DNA of 64,000 bases from Ctenopharyngodon idella (taxonomy: Eukaryota; Chordata; Actinopteri; Cypriniformes; Xenocyprididae): contig NC_067237.1 of NCBI RefSeq assembly GCF_019924925.1, positions 5,443,001 to 5,507,000 on the forward strand, in the 5' to 3' direction. The position numbers were made by a program, and so were the translations under genes. Under the pieces are notes generated by a model. The model saw only the letters and a program-made list of their open reading frames with translations. It did no database searches and was not told the origin of the DNA. Of the stretch, positions 11,910 through 23,739 are shown in pieces (the first letter of the stretch is position 1; the number at the start of each line of letters is the position of its first letter).

Positions 11910-12340
11910 TTTCTAAGAAGTCCCATGTGTGACACATGACATTTGATTGTATTCTATGTAATTTTTCTTATTTTTTTGTTATCAATTATGTACATCTGGA
12001 CATTTTATGTTACATTTTATGCTGTTTAATTTATGGCATTATTCAGTTTCATCTGTGTTACCCTGATGGTGTTTTAAATGGATGGCACTTCACCATCTAT
12101 ATATGAGTATTGGTCACCCGGACAGCAACATAGTGTCGGCCCAGATCCGAACCACATCTGGTACGTGTGGATTCCATGTGTACCAGATGTGGGCCAGATG
12201 TGGGCCGACACTATGTTGCTGTCTGGGCATGGTTTATGGAAACTTATGATGAACTCTGATTCATCTGTTTTACTGTCTGTATTATTATCATCAATATGAT
12301 GGTTATTAGTGTATTTTAAGGTACTGTACAAAACAGATTT
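11910..12340. repeat. dispersed repeat, copy B, with hairpin insertion
   Basis: Second copy of the repeat at 9060-9853 (words 'gtgttaccctgatggtgttt', 'cttatgatgaac'). At the site of the solo LTR in copy A this copy reads straight through ('cccatgtgtgacacatgaca', 11923-11942). It has its own insertion at 12117-12227. Confidence 0.5.
12117..12227. mobile_element. short hairpin MITE
   Basis: Arms 12117-12164 and 12180-12227 form a near-perfect inverted repeat of about 48 bp around a ~15-base loop. Terminal words are 'ggacagcaacatagtg' and 'cactatgttgctgtctgg'; the interior has 'cagatgtgggcc'. Copy A lacks it, which marks it as an insertion. Its CAGCAACAT terminus resembles CAGCCAACAT in the hairpin at 61725. 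Confidence 0.65.
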
Positions 12341-12359
12341 CAGTAGTTCAGGTATGTTG

Positions 12360-12480
12360 TTATATTAAAGGTAGGCGATTTCGGAAAGGCTAACAATAGC
12401 AAGCTAGCTTTGAAAACATAAGATCCCACCCTTTCTTCAGAGCGCTCTCCAAAGCCACGCCTCCTCCAAAACAGATGAAT
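12360..12480. repeat. possible repeat fragment
   Basis: 'ggctaacaatagcaagctag' and 'ccaaagccacgcctcctcc' recall a common cyprinid repeat. There is no second copy in the window to confirm it. Confidence 0.3.
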
Positions 12481-14468
12481 GCATCACATAGAGCAGAGTC
12501 TGCAAAATGTCACACAATATGGCGTCAAATTACCTCGCGTCTCAAAGCACATAACATTACAATAATAATGAACATTAACAACTTAAAGAGCTCAGGCTTG
12601 TACCACCTGACTGCTGCAGATTCATTTTTAGCATTGATAATGGTGAAATGGAAACACATAATTCCAAGGACGTGAACCAGAGCCGCTGAATTGTGACATG
12701 CTTTGATCTTGCACCAAAAGGTATTTTTTTTTTACAGAGTGATATCAAGTTAAATCACAATATTTTTTTTAAAAGAAAACCACAGTGCAAAAATGCAGTT
12801 GTGGGGTGTGGTTTTGACAGAACTGACACTGCAAATACTGTAGGTGTTTGATTTCCTAAGATGCTAAAACTGTCCAATTCAATGAATGATCGAACCACAA
12901 ACTGCCTGACTGTAGACTTGACATAATATTGTGCATGAATTGAAAGATGACAGAGGTTAACTCATTTAAAACCAATGTACTATTTGTCTGTACACTCACT
13001 CACACACACCAACGTCCTCTTTAAAGGTCAATGTTAACATGTGAGATAAATTTCAGTGAAGGTGATAAATAGACCTTTGTTTCGCTGTCAAGAAACACAG
13101 CATTTGACACTCACTTGGCAGTATATTTTTATCAAAATAGCCGTTATCAGTCCATCATTCACGGTGGTGACGGTTGTAACCTTGAGAGGGCCAACCAATA
13201 GTAACATTTACCAGAAAGCCAGCAGAGCAGACTAACACACAGATGACTGAAGTGTGTGTGGAGCAATGTGTCATGGAAGAGAAGATATTACATAATTCAT
13301 TATTTCGCAGTTAACTGCATTAAACCTGCACTGAAGCAGAGGTTTGGATTTGATTCTATCTCATCATTAAATTACTATTCATATTCCTATGGACAGTGAC
13401 CTTTTTTCTACTTGACACAGACTGCTATACAGTATAAATGTATCTCTAAAGTTAAGTGTTCACATTCTACAATTACATTCTGATGAAGTAAATCAAATAG
13501 TAATCAAAATTACTAGACCAAAAGACGAATCTGTTTAATCTGTTTCTAACGGAGATTTTCTATTTTAAGCTGGGTGCAAATATCAAGCCTGATCTACTGT
13601 GTTGGCCTTATATATGAAGTTTGATCTTTTTATTTTTCCTGATACCCCTCTACCCTTTTAAACTTCTGGTTCAATTCATATAGGCAATAAATGCTGAAAG
13701 CTTTCTGGTAGATCGGGAAGTATATTAAAAACTAGATGCATGAAAACAGGCTTCATCACAGTATGGAATACTTAAACCCGACTCCGCAGGGTCATTTCAT
13801 TCTTTTGAGCTTATGTAAGGATGCAAGATGCTGGGTTTGGGAGGAATTCAAGTTTTCAGTAAACCAGAGATGTAGTTTCCAATTATGAGAGAGTTAGAGA
13901 AGTTTCCCTTCTGTTGTGTTTGGTCATATGCCATATACAGAAAGACAAGACTGATTTAAATTTATTCATCTTCCATTTGCCTTTGGATTCTATATGGCTC
14001 ATGTGGTATATTCATAGACTTAGGAAGTGTTCCTTTAAAATAGTTTTTATTTATTTTATAGCCATTTTATTGGCATAGGCCTAAAAAAAACAGCTCGCTC
14101 TGTTCAGATCTCTTTTGCTCAGTCTCTGAAGAGATGTTCAAAGGTAAAATATCAGAATCCTGGCGTCTGTGTATCCTCCCAGGCTGCTGTTTCTCCCCAT
14201 CTTAAAACACTGACAGGTTTGCTCAACCATCCTCAGCCATATGGAAGGTGAATCATTGGCTGCTTGTGCAGTCATGGGTTTCCATTATGAAGACGAATCA
14301 GATCTGTGCACTGGCAGTCATGCGTTGATCTGTCTGCTATTGCCTGAATATTTAACAAGTATGTTATGCAAATATGACTGGAGGTTTTCCTATTCCCTGC
14401 TTGAATGTGAGCTACACCTGAAATGGTTGCCTTTAGGTGAGTAAAGTTAGTTACAATGGCTATATTAT
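12480..14468. other. unique DNA, nothing certain
   Basis: No recognised repeat. A 68-codon frame at 14241-14444 (+) ends beside a good donor word (TTTAGGTGAGTAAA, 14435-14448), but there is no domain and no acceptor of note, so an exon is not claimed. Confidence 0.4.
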
Positions 14469-15583
14469 TAAAAGAATAATTCATCCAAAAATGAAAATTG
14501 CGTCATCATTTACTCACCCTCATGTCTTTCCAAACCTGTATGTCTTTCTTTCTTTTGTGAAACATAAAAGTTTAACTGTTTGGTTACTAACATATTCAGT
14601 ATATCTTCTTTTGTGTTCCAAAGAAGAAAGTAAGTTATACAGGTTTGGAAAGACATTATAACAACTCCAACTCTTTACAAAAAAGTGTTGAATCATTATC
14701 ACAAGGGGTCTTGACTATTGTTACCTTTTACTCATTTGACAAAAATGTAAAACACAGAAAAAGCACGACTGCAAACACATCAAAGTCCCAAAACAATGCT
14801 GTGTTGAAAATATGAGGCAAAGTATACACTTGTTAGACACGTGCAAACATAACACAATCTGTTGACTCTTTTTATAAACCCAAATGAAATAGTCATATAG
14901 CGAAAGTTCAGGAGTAGGCTTGTTGCCCACACTCAACAGTCCTTTCAAGCAAAAAAAAAATAATAGAGATGATACTCAATAGTCCTTTTCTGCTTTAGGG
15001 CAAGTAGGAAATTTAAAGTCCTGATGAAAAAACAATGTCCCCAAAAAGAGAAAAAATATAAATCCACTGGTTCAAGGCCCCACAAAAAAACAAGTTATCC
15101 TCCAGCTGTATAAAGTCCCCAGAGTATAGTACAAAAACGTACATCCCAGACCAGAGCGTGCCCATATGAAATGGCTCCAAAGTCTAATACACAATGTCTC
15201 TCTTCCCAGAGATCACTTTGGACAATTACACCGAGCTAGGTTAGCCATCAACCAAAACCAAGCCACCTCACCAAACACGAAAAAACTTCCTTTAAAATGG
15301 CCGCCCTCCTCCCTTATTGGTAGGCCCACAATAATAAGAGTCCTTAGAGGCCAACAAAAGTCCCCCTCAATAAAAAAAAAAAAATGCATGTGTACATGCT
15401 CAAAATCAACAAATTCAGAAAAAAAAAAAAAAAACTATAAATCTTCAGGCATGGCACATGTACATAAGCAATGACTTTTTTACTTAAGTGAGCGTCATGC
15501 AGGGCTTTACTGTGGCAGTGTCACAACATGAAGGTGAGTAAATGATGACACCATTTTCCTTTTGGTGTAAACTATCCCTTTAA
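14469..15583. mobile_element. composite MITE of the 'aattcatccaaaaatgaaaa' family
   Basis: The left end 'aataattcatccaaaaatga' followed by 'catcatttactcaccctcat' mirrors the right end 15526-15583 ('gtgagtaaatgatgac' and 'aaactatcccttta'). An internal foldback (about 14524-14655: 'ctttccaaacctgtat' against 'acaggtttggaaagac') is complete. About 870 bases (14656-15525) then separate it from the right terminus. That inserted part has no recognised identity and holds A-rich runs at 15367-15384 and 15418-15434. Confidence 0.65.
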
Positions 15584-15699
15584 GCCACAAAAATGTATAT
15601 GCCATTGCATTAAAGGGCAAAATATCATAACATTTATTTTAAAGAAAGATAGCACACTTAGCACACAAAAACTGCATTGATGAAGTGTGGTCAAACGTA

Positions 15700-16615
15700 T
15701 CACCTAAACCTAACCGATAATGTTAATAAAAGCAAGTATTAGATAAAAATATTATGCAACAATGCCATTTTTTCTTGCTTCTGCAAGTCTTTGAGTTTGC
15801 AACTTTTGATTTACACTGAAAACGAGGGACAGATAAAAGTAACTGATCACAAGATCTTAATGGCCTAACAGCTGTGTATGGCTTAATAAGATCAGAAATA
15901 TAAACCGGGTCCAAATTGTGCCTTGTATGCGAAAAGAAGGATCTTAAAGTCAACTCTAAATTTTATGGGGAGCCAATGCAATGAGGCAAGGACAGAGGAG
16001 ATATGATCCCTTTTCCTAGATCCTCTCAACAATCTGACTGCCGAATTCTGAACCATCTGCAACCGAGACAGTGTAGATTGAGGTAGGCCAACATACAGAG
16101 ACTTACAGTAGTCTAATCAAGAAGAAATTAGTGTATGAATTACAATTTCAAGGTCTTTACTAGAAATAAAGTGTTTCACTTTTGCTACAGATCTGAATTG
16201 AAAAAAACAAAAAACAAAACAAAAAAAAACTAATCTTTACAACTGCATTTATGCTTGTGAAAATGGAAAAGAGGGTCAAAATAGACACCAACAATGATAA
16301 TTTATGTTATATTTCTGGAATATTGAGCCTAAAGGGAGCATGCAGAGGGAGAATAAAAGAGGGCAGAAAATGGATCCCTGTGGAACACCACAATGGAGGG
16401 CAAAGTGAACAACCCGATATTTACTGAGAAAGTCCTCCCCTTTAAGTATGAGGTGAACCACTGTAAAGCTAGGCCCTGGACTCCAACAACACACTCAAAA
16501 CGTTTCAGAAGAATGTCATGGTTAATAGTGTCAAATGCGGCACTGAATTCTAAAAGAAGCAGGATAGCAGAAGACCCAGAATCAACAGCAAAATGCCATT
16601 CATGACCTTCGGAAA
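15700..16615 (-). pseudogene. L2-like LINE reverse transcriptase fragment
   Basis: Minus-strand remnant of an L2/CR1-type LINE. From high to low coordinates it shows 'FSAAFDTINHDILLKRF' (about 16550-16500), 'LKGEDFLSKYRVVHFALHCG' near 16450-16390, 'VPQGSIFCPLLFSLCMLPLG' near 16390-16330, and a damaged YADD region (reads YHCWCLF). The C-terminal part includes 'LPQSTLSRLQMVQNSAVRLL' near 16100-16040, 'LASLHWLPIKFRVDFKILLF' near 15990-15930, and 'ISDLIKPYTAVRPLRSC' near 15890-15845. Stops and frameshifts are present, for example near 15905 and 16200. Antisense reading of this domain explains the plus-strand word 'ctgaaccatctgcaac'. Inactive. Confidence 0.85.
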
Positions 16616-16639
16616 TACTGTCAAGTCATCTTTGTTGTT

Positions 16640-17062
16640 TTCCTGCTTATTACTGTGAAGTTGCTTTAAAACACTCTGTATTGTATAAAGCACTAATAAT
16701 CGAAACTTCAAATATGAGACAAATTCAAATTCTCTACAAATAGTGTCATTATTCAGCTTAAGTCAGTTCAGTGTTGATTCAGTTCAGTTCAAAAAAAGTA
16801 TCAATGTTATCTTTGCAGAAAACAGTGTTATCATCCAGCTCATTTTTTGTTCTCATTCAATAGTTTCAGTGCAGTCACATCAATAATATTAATAAATATC
16901 AAGTGTCTTTTAAACCTCCGCCTAAGCAAGCCAAAGGTGACAGTGACAAGAAACCCAAACGCCATCAGAAATAGAGAAAAAAATCCCTGGGAGAAACCAG
17001 ACTCAGTCAGGGGGGCTTGTTCTCCTCTGACAAAATGTACAGTTAATGCTTTCAACATTTGA
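16640..17062. repeat. LINE/SINE 3'-end remnants in both orientations
   Basis: At 16657-16700 is a plus-sense tail ('ttgctttaaaacactctgta', 'gtataaagcact'). From 16740 to 17062 is the opposite sense of a known fish tail ('gcaagccaaaggtgacagtg', 'ccctgggagaaaccagactc'), shared with 38190-38450. They appear to be independent insertions beside the RT fragment. Confidence 0.55.
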
Positions 17063-19215
17063 CATGCAGTACACAGTCTGATGAGTTCAAGGCTTTCAAA
17101 AGCAATTTAACTTCTGTGTCTTAAAATAACATCATTAATGCTGCATCCATCTCTAAGAAAGATTATCTGGTTGGTGAAGGGGTCAGTGAAGTGTTCTCAA
17201 AGAGCCAAATGGACACAATAATAGGAAAAACCTCAAAGCCTGAGAAAAGACGGTTAGAATGTAAAGAATCACACACATCACATGCACCCACGAGGGAATA
17301 TGTGTGTCAAATCCTAAAGCTCTTTATGCCTGTTCCTCAGCATGCAAAGGTGTGGCCATGGATATAATGTGATTTGGTTCTTTGGCTGAAAGGTCCAGGT
17401 TTTCTTGCCAGATCTCATCGTGAGGGACTGTTCTGCCCCCTCTACACAGATTGGACCTTTGCCCCACTCGGGAAATTCATCTTTAACACCATGTAACATA
17501 AACGTGACATGCAAGATGCTTGCTATATTCCTAACACTGCCAAAGTCTGATATAATTCAAGCCCTGGGACTAAAGTAAATACTGTATAAATCTCATCTTT
17601 CACAGAGGCAGCACTGCAATCAGCCCTCAAACATATGAATACACAACTGCTGGGGAAAATTGTACAGTGCTATGCCATATTGAATTGTAGAGCAGTATCG
17701 TAAATAAACCCACAATAAAACTATAACCTTGAGTAAAAGGTGGGCTAGATGAACACAAATCAGATCTCTTTTCTTTGACTGTCAAATGTACAAAAAAGGA
17801 CTCAAATACAGAAGGATAGATATTTTATATTTGTTGCTGATCTACTCCATCTGTTTTGAGCATCGTTCGGAATCCAATCTGGACTGAATCCGATTTTTTT
17901 TAACTCAATTTCTACACAATGAAATATTTTAGAGCTTGGTATATCTAGAAAAATTTACATTAATTTATTTTTTTTATATATATATATATAATTTTAAGTC
18001 ATTCTGAAGTTTGCTGAGGCCCCCTAGTGGGCCCCAGCCTCCTAGTTGAGAAGCTCAACCTTAGTCTAATAATAAATTCATGAGACTGAAGGTGTATGTG
18101 TATAATTCAAGCTCAAATGGATTGAATTATCTGCTCAGTAATGTCTTGCCATTAGTCTGACATTTCAAAAAGACCGCACATATTTTTGCATGCTGAGGAT
18201 AATCATATACTGTGTTGGGAAATAATGCCTTTTTTGTTCTGAATCACATTTCCAGCACTCTAGTTCTTTATTTCCTGTGTGCTTTATGAGTGGGTGATAT
18301 TAGTCAGGCCTGTCAGGGGTGTCCGGACTGTCTAAATCGAGTAACAGTTATTTCTCAAATGTTCAGCAACAGAAAAGAGGCTTGTGACCAACACAAAAAT
18401 GAGTTTTCTATTACGTCTTTTAGGAATGGCAGCTCTAAAATAAACAAAAGTGTCGTGTCTTGTAAGAGTGCAGCTTCTTTGAGCATCTTTAGCTGTGATT
18501 TAAATTAAAATAAGACAAAATAAACATCTATCAATAAGAAATGTTACTTTTTTAAAACAACGATTAAGACACTAAAGGTACCCCTTGGCATTGCTATAAT
18601 CGACAGACTTTGAATGCGATTGTTTTTAATGAAAAACCTTTGCTGTCAATACACAGGGAATTTGATCGTCATGACATTCTTTACTGGGATTAAATTTTGT
18701 CATTATGACATATATACTGGGTATGATTTTCATTTTGAACAGCCTCAATAATTGTACATTACATTATTTAGACATTTTGAGCACCTAATAATCGAACCAT
18801 TTCTCAATGTAAAACAATAAAAGCACATAACAGGCAGATACAAGTAACAACAATTGATTAATAAATTACGAAGATTCCAAGTCTTCAGAGTTTAAACAAT
18901 TGCTGAGGTACAGACCAAAAAAAAAAAAAAAAAAAACTGCCCATTCGCTGTAACACTCAAATCACAAATAAATTGCCACCTGTAACTGTATGTGAGGAAC
19001 AGAATCAAACTTTTAATCGCTGAAAACCTTCTCGCTCTGTGAACACAGTCAAATCTCATTAAAAAGATAAGTACAAACTGTTGCATGTTGCAATCAGTCA
19101 CAAGTATTTCATGTCAAAGCTGATGTTCTCCTGGTGACAATTTTTGAAACTGTGCAGGATTTCAGCATTACGGTGGATGGAAATTATTTTTGGATCTGTT
19201 CCTCACACAGAGCAG
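17063..19215. other. unique DNA with minor simple repeats
   Basis: No gene. Minor structures: a TA run at about 17976-17991, 'ggccccctagtgggcccc' at 18019-18036 (a word common in a cyprinid repeat), and a poly(A) run at 18917-18936. Frames of 66-72 codons in this stretch carry no domain. Confidence 0.4.
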
Positions 19216-19510
19216 TCGTGTGTGTGTGTGTGTGCGCTTGTTTTTATGATTTATGAGGACACAAATTTGTATAATGACATGGGTATTACACTGGTATTAT
19301 GATGTAAACATGTTTTATGAGGACATTTCATGAGTCTTCATATTTAAAATAGCTTTAAAAACATACTAAACAATGTTTTATTAAAAATGTAAAAATGCAG
19401 AATGTTTTCTGTGATGGGTAGGTTTAGGAGTAGTGTAATGTAGGGGGATAGAATGTACAGTTTGTACAGTATAAAAATCATTACGCCTATGGAATGTCCT
19501 CAAACTTATG
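19216..19510 (+). repeat. GT-tailed dispersed repeat, left inverted copy
   Basis: A GT run (19217-19234) is followed by 'atttatgaggacacaaattt', 'gggtattacactggtatta' and 'ctgtgatgggtaggtttagg'. The same sequence recurs inverted at 20640-20870. The family is common in cyprinids; the class is unknown to me. Confidence 0.6.
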
Positions 19511-19519
19511 TTTCATGTA

Positions 19520-20145
19520 CTTGTTCTATATTTGCTTCCAATTTGTTTGGCGTTTTGAATTAAAACCTTCTCTTTATAATTTTGAATTAAAATGCTTCAA
19601 ACGCTGAGTAAAGCATATTTTGTGTACTAAAAATGTACTCTTCCTAATTTGAGGCATTTCTACTCTTTGGGTGCTTCGTTAAGCACACAAAATTCAATAG
19701 ATTACAAAAAAATTCACCAGCATAATATCAAAATGCAAGCAGGAGTGGGATCATTCATAACACATTTTTATGACTCTTTCAAAGGCATCAAAGGCATATT
19801 TTGTTAATGTAATATAATTTCAGAGAGCTTGCTGAAAAGATCAAATAAAAAACATTCCAAAAAAAGTCTGATGAGTGAAAAAATAAATTCATGGTATCTG
19901 TTCATGGTGAAAGTGTACTTTAAGTTATGCAGTGATCCATTTACTATTGTCACTATTAACACCCTGGAGGTGGTGAATGTGGTACCCATAGGTGTTGCTA
20001 TGTTGACAAACTAGGAACGGCATTGCTTTCAGTTTAAATATTGGCATATATATTTATAATTTCATAGATATTTTTGAACACCTAACCCCACCCATGGGGT
20101 TTTAATTCAAAACACCAAACAATTTGGAAACAAATATAGAACTTG
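19520..20145. mobile_element. foldback DNA element
   Basis: Terminal inverted repeats of 48 bp with about five mismatches lie at 19520-19567 and 20098-20145 ('ttccaatttgtttgg', 'gttttgaattaaaacc' and complement). The 530-base interior has no transposase. It sits between the two inverted GT-tailed repeats. Confidence 0.6.
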
Positions 20146-20369
20146 ATATAGAGTTGGGCCATAAAGAGGCCACATTTTATCAATCTTAAACAGTCATGGA
20201 TATCTGAAAGGTTTGGTGTAGTGGCAGATAAAACATGGGCATAACCGAGATCATATAACAATAATACAGTAATGATTTGTTTATCATATTTACTATGGTG
20301 TATACACCTTATGCATTAAATATTCTTTTTCCCTTTTAACTTGATAATTCTTTAATGTTTAAATGCTCA

Positions 20370-20675
20370 TATGTGACCCTGGACCACAAAACCAGTCATA
20401 AGTCGCATGGGTATATTTGCAGCAATAGTCAACAATACATTATATGGGTCAAAATGATCGATTTTTCTTTTATGCCAAAAATCATTAGGATATTAAGTAA
20501 ATATCATGTTCCATGAAGATATTTTCCTAGCGTAAATATATCAAAAATGTATTTTTGTGAGTGGATATGCATTGCTAAGGACTTAGGACAATATTTTTTT
20601 GCACCCTCAGATTCCAGATTTTCAAATAGTTGTATCTCGGACAAATATTGTCCTATCCTAACAAACCATTCTATC
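20370..20675. mobile_element. MITE ending TGTGACCCTGGACCACAAAA, right end lost
   Basis: The left terminus 'tgtgaccctggaccacaaaa' is followed by 'ccagtcataagtcgcatggg' and an interior with 'ttatgccaaaaatcattagg' and 'caccctcagattccag'. This is a very abundant cyprinid element. The copy stops near 20675, where the GT-tailed repeat begins, so the mirror terminus is missing. Confidence 0.7.
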
Positions 20676-20870
20676 CCCCTACACTAACCCAACCCCTAAA
20701 CCTACCCATCACAGAAAACTTTTGGCATTTTTTGAATTTCAAAAAACACTGTTTAGTATGGAAGTGTCCTCATGAACCATGTTTATGTTGTAATACCCAC
20801 GTCATACACATTTGTGTCCTCATAAATCATATATACAAGAACACACACACACACACACACACACACACAT
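20640..20870 (-). repeat. GT-tailed dispersed repeat, right inverted copy
   Basis: Minus-strand counterpart of 19216-19510: 'cctaaacctacccatcacag', 'atacccacgtcatacacatt' and 'gtgtcctcataaatcatata', ending in an AC run (20840-20869). Both copies place the microsatellite on the outer side. Confidence 0.6.
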
Positions 20871-20879
20871 TAGTAGTTA

Positions 20880-21740
20880 TAGCTCTCTGAGATGCGAATC
20901 CATATGACACTGTGGCTCTGGTTTGTCTCCTGGAGTGTCTCAACCACAGAGCTCCATCAGAAAAGGGATCTGACCAAGCTTTGATCCAACAACAGTTCAA
21001 AACACTGCCTCTCTTTCACTCTCTCGCTCTCTGGAGTAAAAGATCTGCATTAAGATGGATCTCCCATCTGAAGAGATCAGCAGAGCATCAACAACTGCAC
21101 AGTGGAGAATTGCTGAAGTCCTGCTTTAAATTCACTGGCAACTGAAGTCCTACAGTGTAACTGACAAGACTGGTTATGTTCATTTATCTGGACTCCTATC
21201 AGCACATTGTCGTTAAGGTCTTACATCGAGAAACGCATGATGAAGCAAATGCTTTTCAAATGATTCCCTCCATTTTCAACACATTGTAGCTCAAATGAAT
21301 AATTGCTCTGCTCTTCAGCATGGCTAAATCTACAGGAGCTTGTAAAAAGCAGAAGAGAGATTGCACTCACTGGTAAATTACAAAAAGAGCTGCTGATTTG
21401 GGCTTTTGTTGCACGCTCTGCACTTCGTTTACTGAATGAGTGGCAGATGAAACGTGGATTGAGAACCCACAATTCATTCCACATATGCACGATGCACAGA
21501 TAGAAAACAGCATAAAATCCGGTCCTAAAGAGAAAGACAGTGAGCCAAAGAGTGTAAGAGGGAAAAAGAAGCAATCACTATACAAAATAAATAAATAAAT
21601 AAAAGTGATGCTTATAAATACCAAATCAAATGTGAAATGATTTCTTTTATAGTCAGTGAGCTATGGCCAACCAGCCGATGCTGAGCACTACAACAAGTAC
21701 GCCAAACACCCTCATCTTATTTTCCACCCCAGAGGAAGGC
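20880..21740. other. unique DNA, nothing recognised
   Basis: Slightly less AT-rich than average. The frames at 21221-21624 (-) and 20912-21145 (+) overlap, have no recognisable domains and are not called. Confidence 0.4.
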
Positions 21741-21772
21741 AAAAAAAAAAAAAAAAAAAAAAGAGAGAGAAG
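21741..21772. repeat. poly(A) with GA tail
   Basis: About 22 A followed by GAGAGAGA and AAGAAG. Simple repeat. Confidence 0.8.
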
Positions 21773-21907
21773 AAGCATCTTTGAGAATCTGAGGGTTTAA
21801 ATCCTCTGTGTACTATAACAAAGACTTCTCTATTTTGGGAACCACAATCATTAATCTATCCAAGATGTCCCTTGGGCATGAATGTGTTCAAAAACAGGCA
21901 ATAAAAC

Positions 21908-22145
21908 TTAAAAAGAATAAATTCTGTCATTGTTTACTCATTCTCATGTCATTCCAAACCTGTATGCTGTTATTTTTCTTTCATAGAGCACAAAAACAGA
22001 AATTTTATGAAGCCATTTTTTCCATACAAGTTCATAGTGAGTATGTTTTTTTATGCTACAAAAAGGAGGTAAAATGCTATTAAAACAAAAGCAGTCTATG
22101 TGATTATGAAAGATTTGAAATATATAGTGCCAAAAATCAATCATC

Positions 22146-22179
<34 letters not shown>

Positions 22180-22455
22180 TAGGTGTGGCCAATTTAAACC
22201 ACCTAAAATGGTAGGATTTACTTTGAAACAATTTTCACTTTTCAGAAATTGCTAGTAAAAAGTAGAAGGACTTTCTTGTAAAACAATCCAATAATTAGTG
22301 TTTTATATCATTTATTACAATGTATGGACAAGAGCTGCATGGATTCTTTGATATTTTTCTGTTTCACAGAAGAAAAAAAATAGAATACAGGTTTAGGATG
22401 GCACATGAGTGAATAAATTATGATAGGTGAATTATATTTGGGTGAATAATTTCCG
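21908..22455. mobile_element. MITE of the 'TTAAAGGG...TTTACTCACCCTCATG' family
   Basis: The left end ('ctgtcattgtttactcattc', 'atgtcattccaaacctgtat') is mirrored at 22385-22455 ('acaggtttaggatggcacat', 'gtgaataaatta'). The interior contains a poly(A) run at 22151-22177. Non-autonomous, no transposase. Confidence 0.65.
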
Positions 22456-22459
22456 ATTT

Positions 22460-23020
22460 TTAGGATGAAGAAGGGAATTCTTAGAAGTATTTATCCTTTG
22501 AAAGTGCTCGTCAAATATGTAGTGACAATGTAGAAAGCAAGTCGCAGCAAAAAACAGACTTCCCTCTCTCTTTGCAGCCATGCTTCCACTCTGTGTTGGC
22601 ACACATGTGACTGCAGACCAGGCTTGTTTTATTGGGTTGGCTTCTCAAAGCTCCATGCTCTCAGTAGGTGGTTCAAAAGCCAGGGCCAGTTGCTCAAGGC
22701 TCTGACTCTGATGTTCTGTATCCTATAAAACATTCATGCTTTGTGTACCGACACTGTTGTTACTTTAATAAGTAGATTTTTGGTGGAGTGACAGGGAATT
22801 CAACATTTTATAAAGACTGGGGAGAAATCGTTGATTTTGCTGTTGGCTACTCCATCACAGATTTTTTTTTTCTTTCTTCTATTTATTTAACCCTCCCATC
22901 TGTTACAGATATAGTTCAATAATTTATGTGTAAAAATATAATGAAAAATATAAAAAAGTTAACATAATATAATATAATATGTAAGCAATAAGGTATGAGA
23001 GGCTGTGCTGTATCGTGAAT
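22460..23020. other. unique DNA
   Basis: Nothing recognised. A T-rich run lies at 22862-22880 and AATATAAT-like words near 22960-22980. Confidence 0.4.
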
Positions 23021-23024
23021 AAGT

Positions 23025-23690
23025 CACAGCTGAAAGCCGTTGTTAGGCACGACGCAAAGCTTTTATGAAACGGTTACCACACATTACAAATATTAAAGCC
23101 AATATTATGTAACAATGCAACTTTCATGAAGTACACTCTTTCTAAAAGCCTTCCTTCCACCGGAAAAAAAATAGTCCCTGACCGTGAACAGCAACAGAAG
23201 TTACATTATTATGCCATTAGATGGCAACAAAGACTGTCTTTATAAGTGTGTCAGTCAGTAGCGAAGACTTTTACATTGAAAAGACTGAATTGTTGTGAAC
23301 ATGGAACAAGACGCAACTGACAAATGCTTTGACTAGCGCTGTCAGTCACGGGAAAACCCCTTAACTGTTAAAAGGACAAGATAACACATCGGATATTTAA
23401 ACAGATTTTTTATTATGAACATAAGCCTGACCTGAAGGAAAATGCAAAATCTGAATGCAGGGAATAAACTCGCTCTTTCAATCTCTTTCTCACAGTACTC
23501 TTCTACATAATACAGTAAGCTTCAGTGAACAATTGAGAACATACAGTCTACATTGCTAAGAGTGGTTGCTAAGAGTGTTGTGTAGTGATACACAGAACTG
23601 TTGGGTGAAGCGGTCATAGCCGTGTTTTATCAGAATCAAGGACAGGAACTAACCGTTTTATAAAATATAATTTTTTTATATTTTTATAAT
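23025..23690. repeat. dispersed repeat, copy 1 (second copy at 42084-43005)
   Basis: Nearly 600 bases match 42120-42790 and beyond: 'cggttaccacacattacaaa', 'aaaagccttccttccaccgg', 'atagtccctgaccgtgaaca' and 'ggttgctaagagtgttgtgt'. This copy has lost about 90 bases that in copy 2 form a palindrome near its start, and another block before 'agaatcaagg'. Confidence 0.75.
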
Positions 23691-23696
23691 ATAATA

Positions 23697-23700
<4 letters not shown>

Positions 23701-23731
<31 letters not shown>
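23701..23731. repeat. poly(T) run
   Basis: About 30 T directly after the dispersed repeat. Confidence 0.9.
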
Positions 23732-23732
<1 letters not shown>

Positions 23733-23739
23733 GCCGGGC

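Noticed and set aside
14241..14444. 68-codon frame ending beside a GTGAGTAAA donor
   Set aside because: One good donor word alone is common by chance; no acceptor or domain supports an exon.
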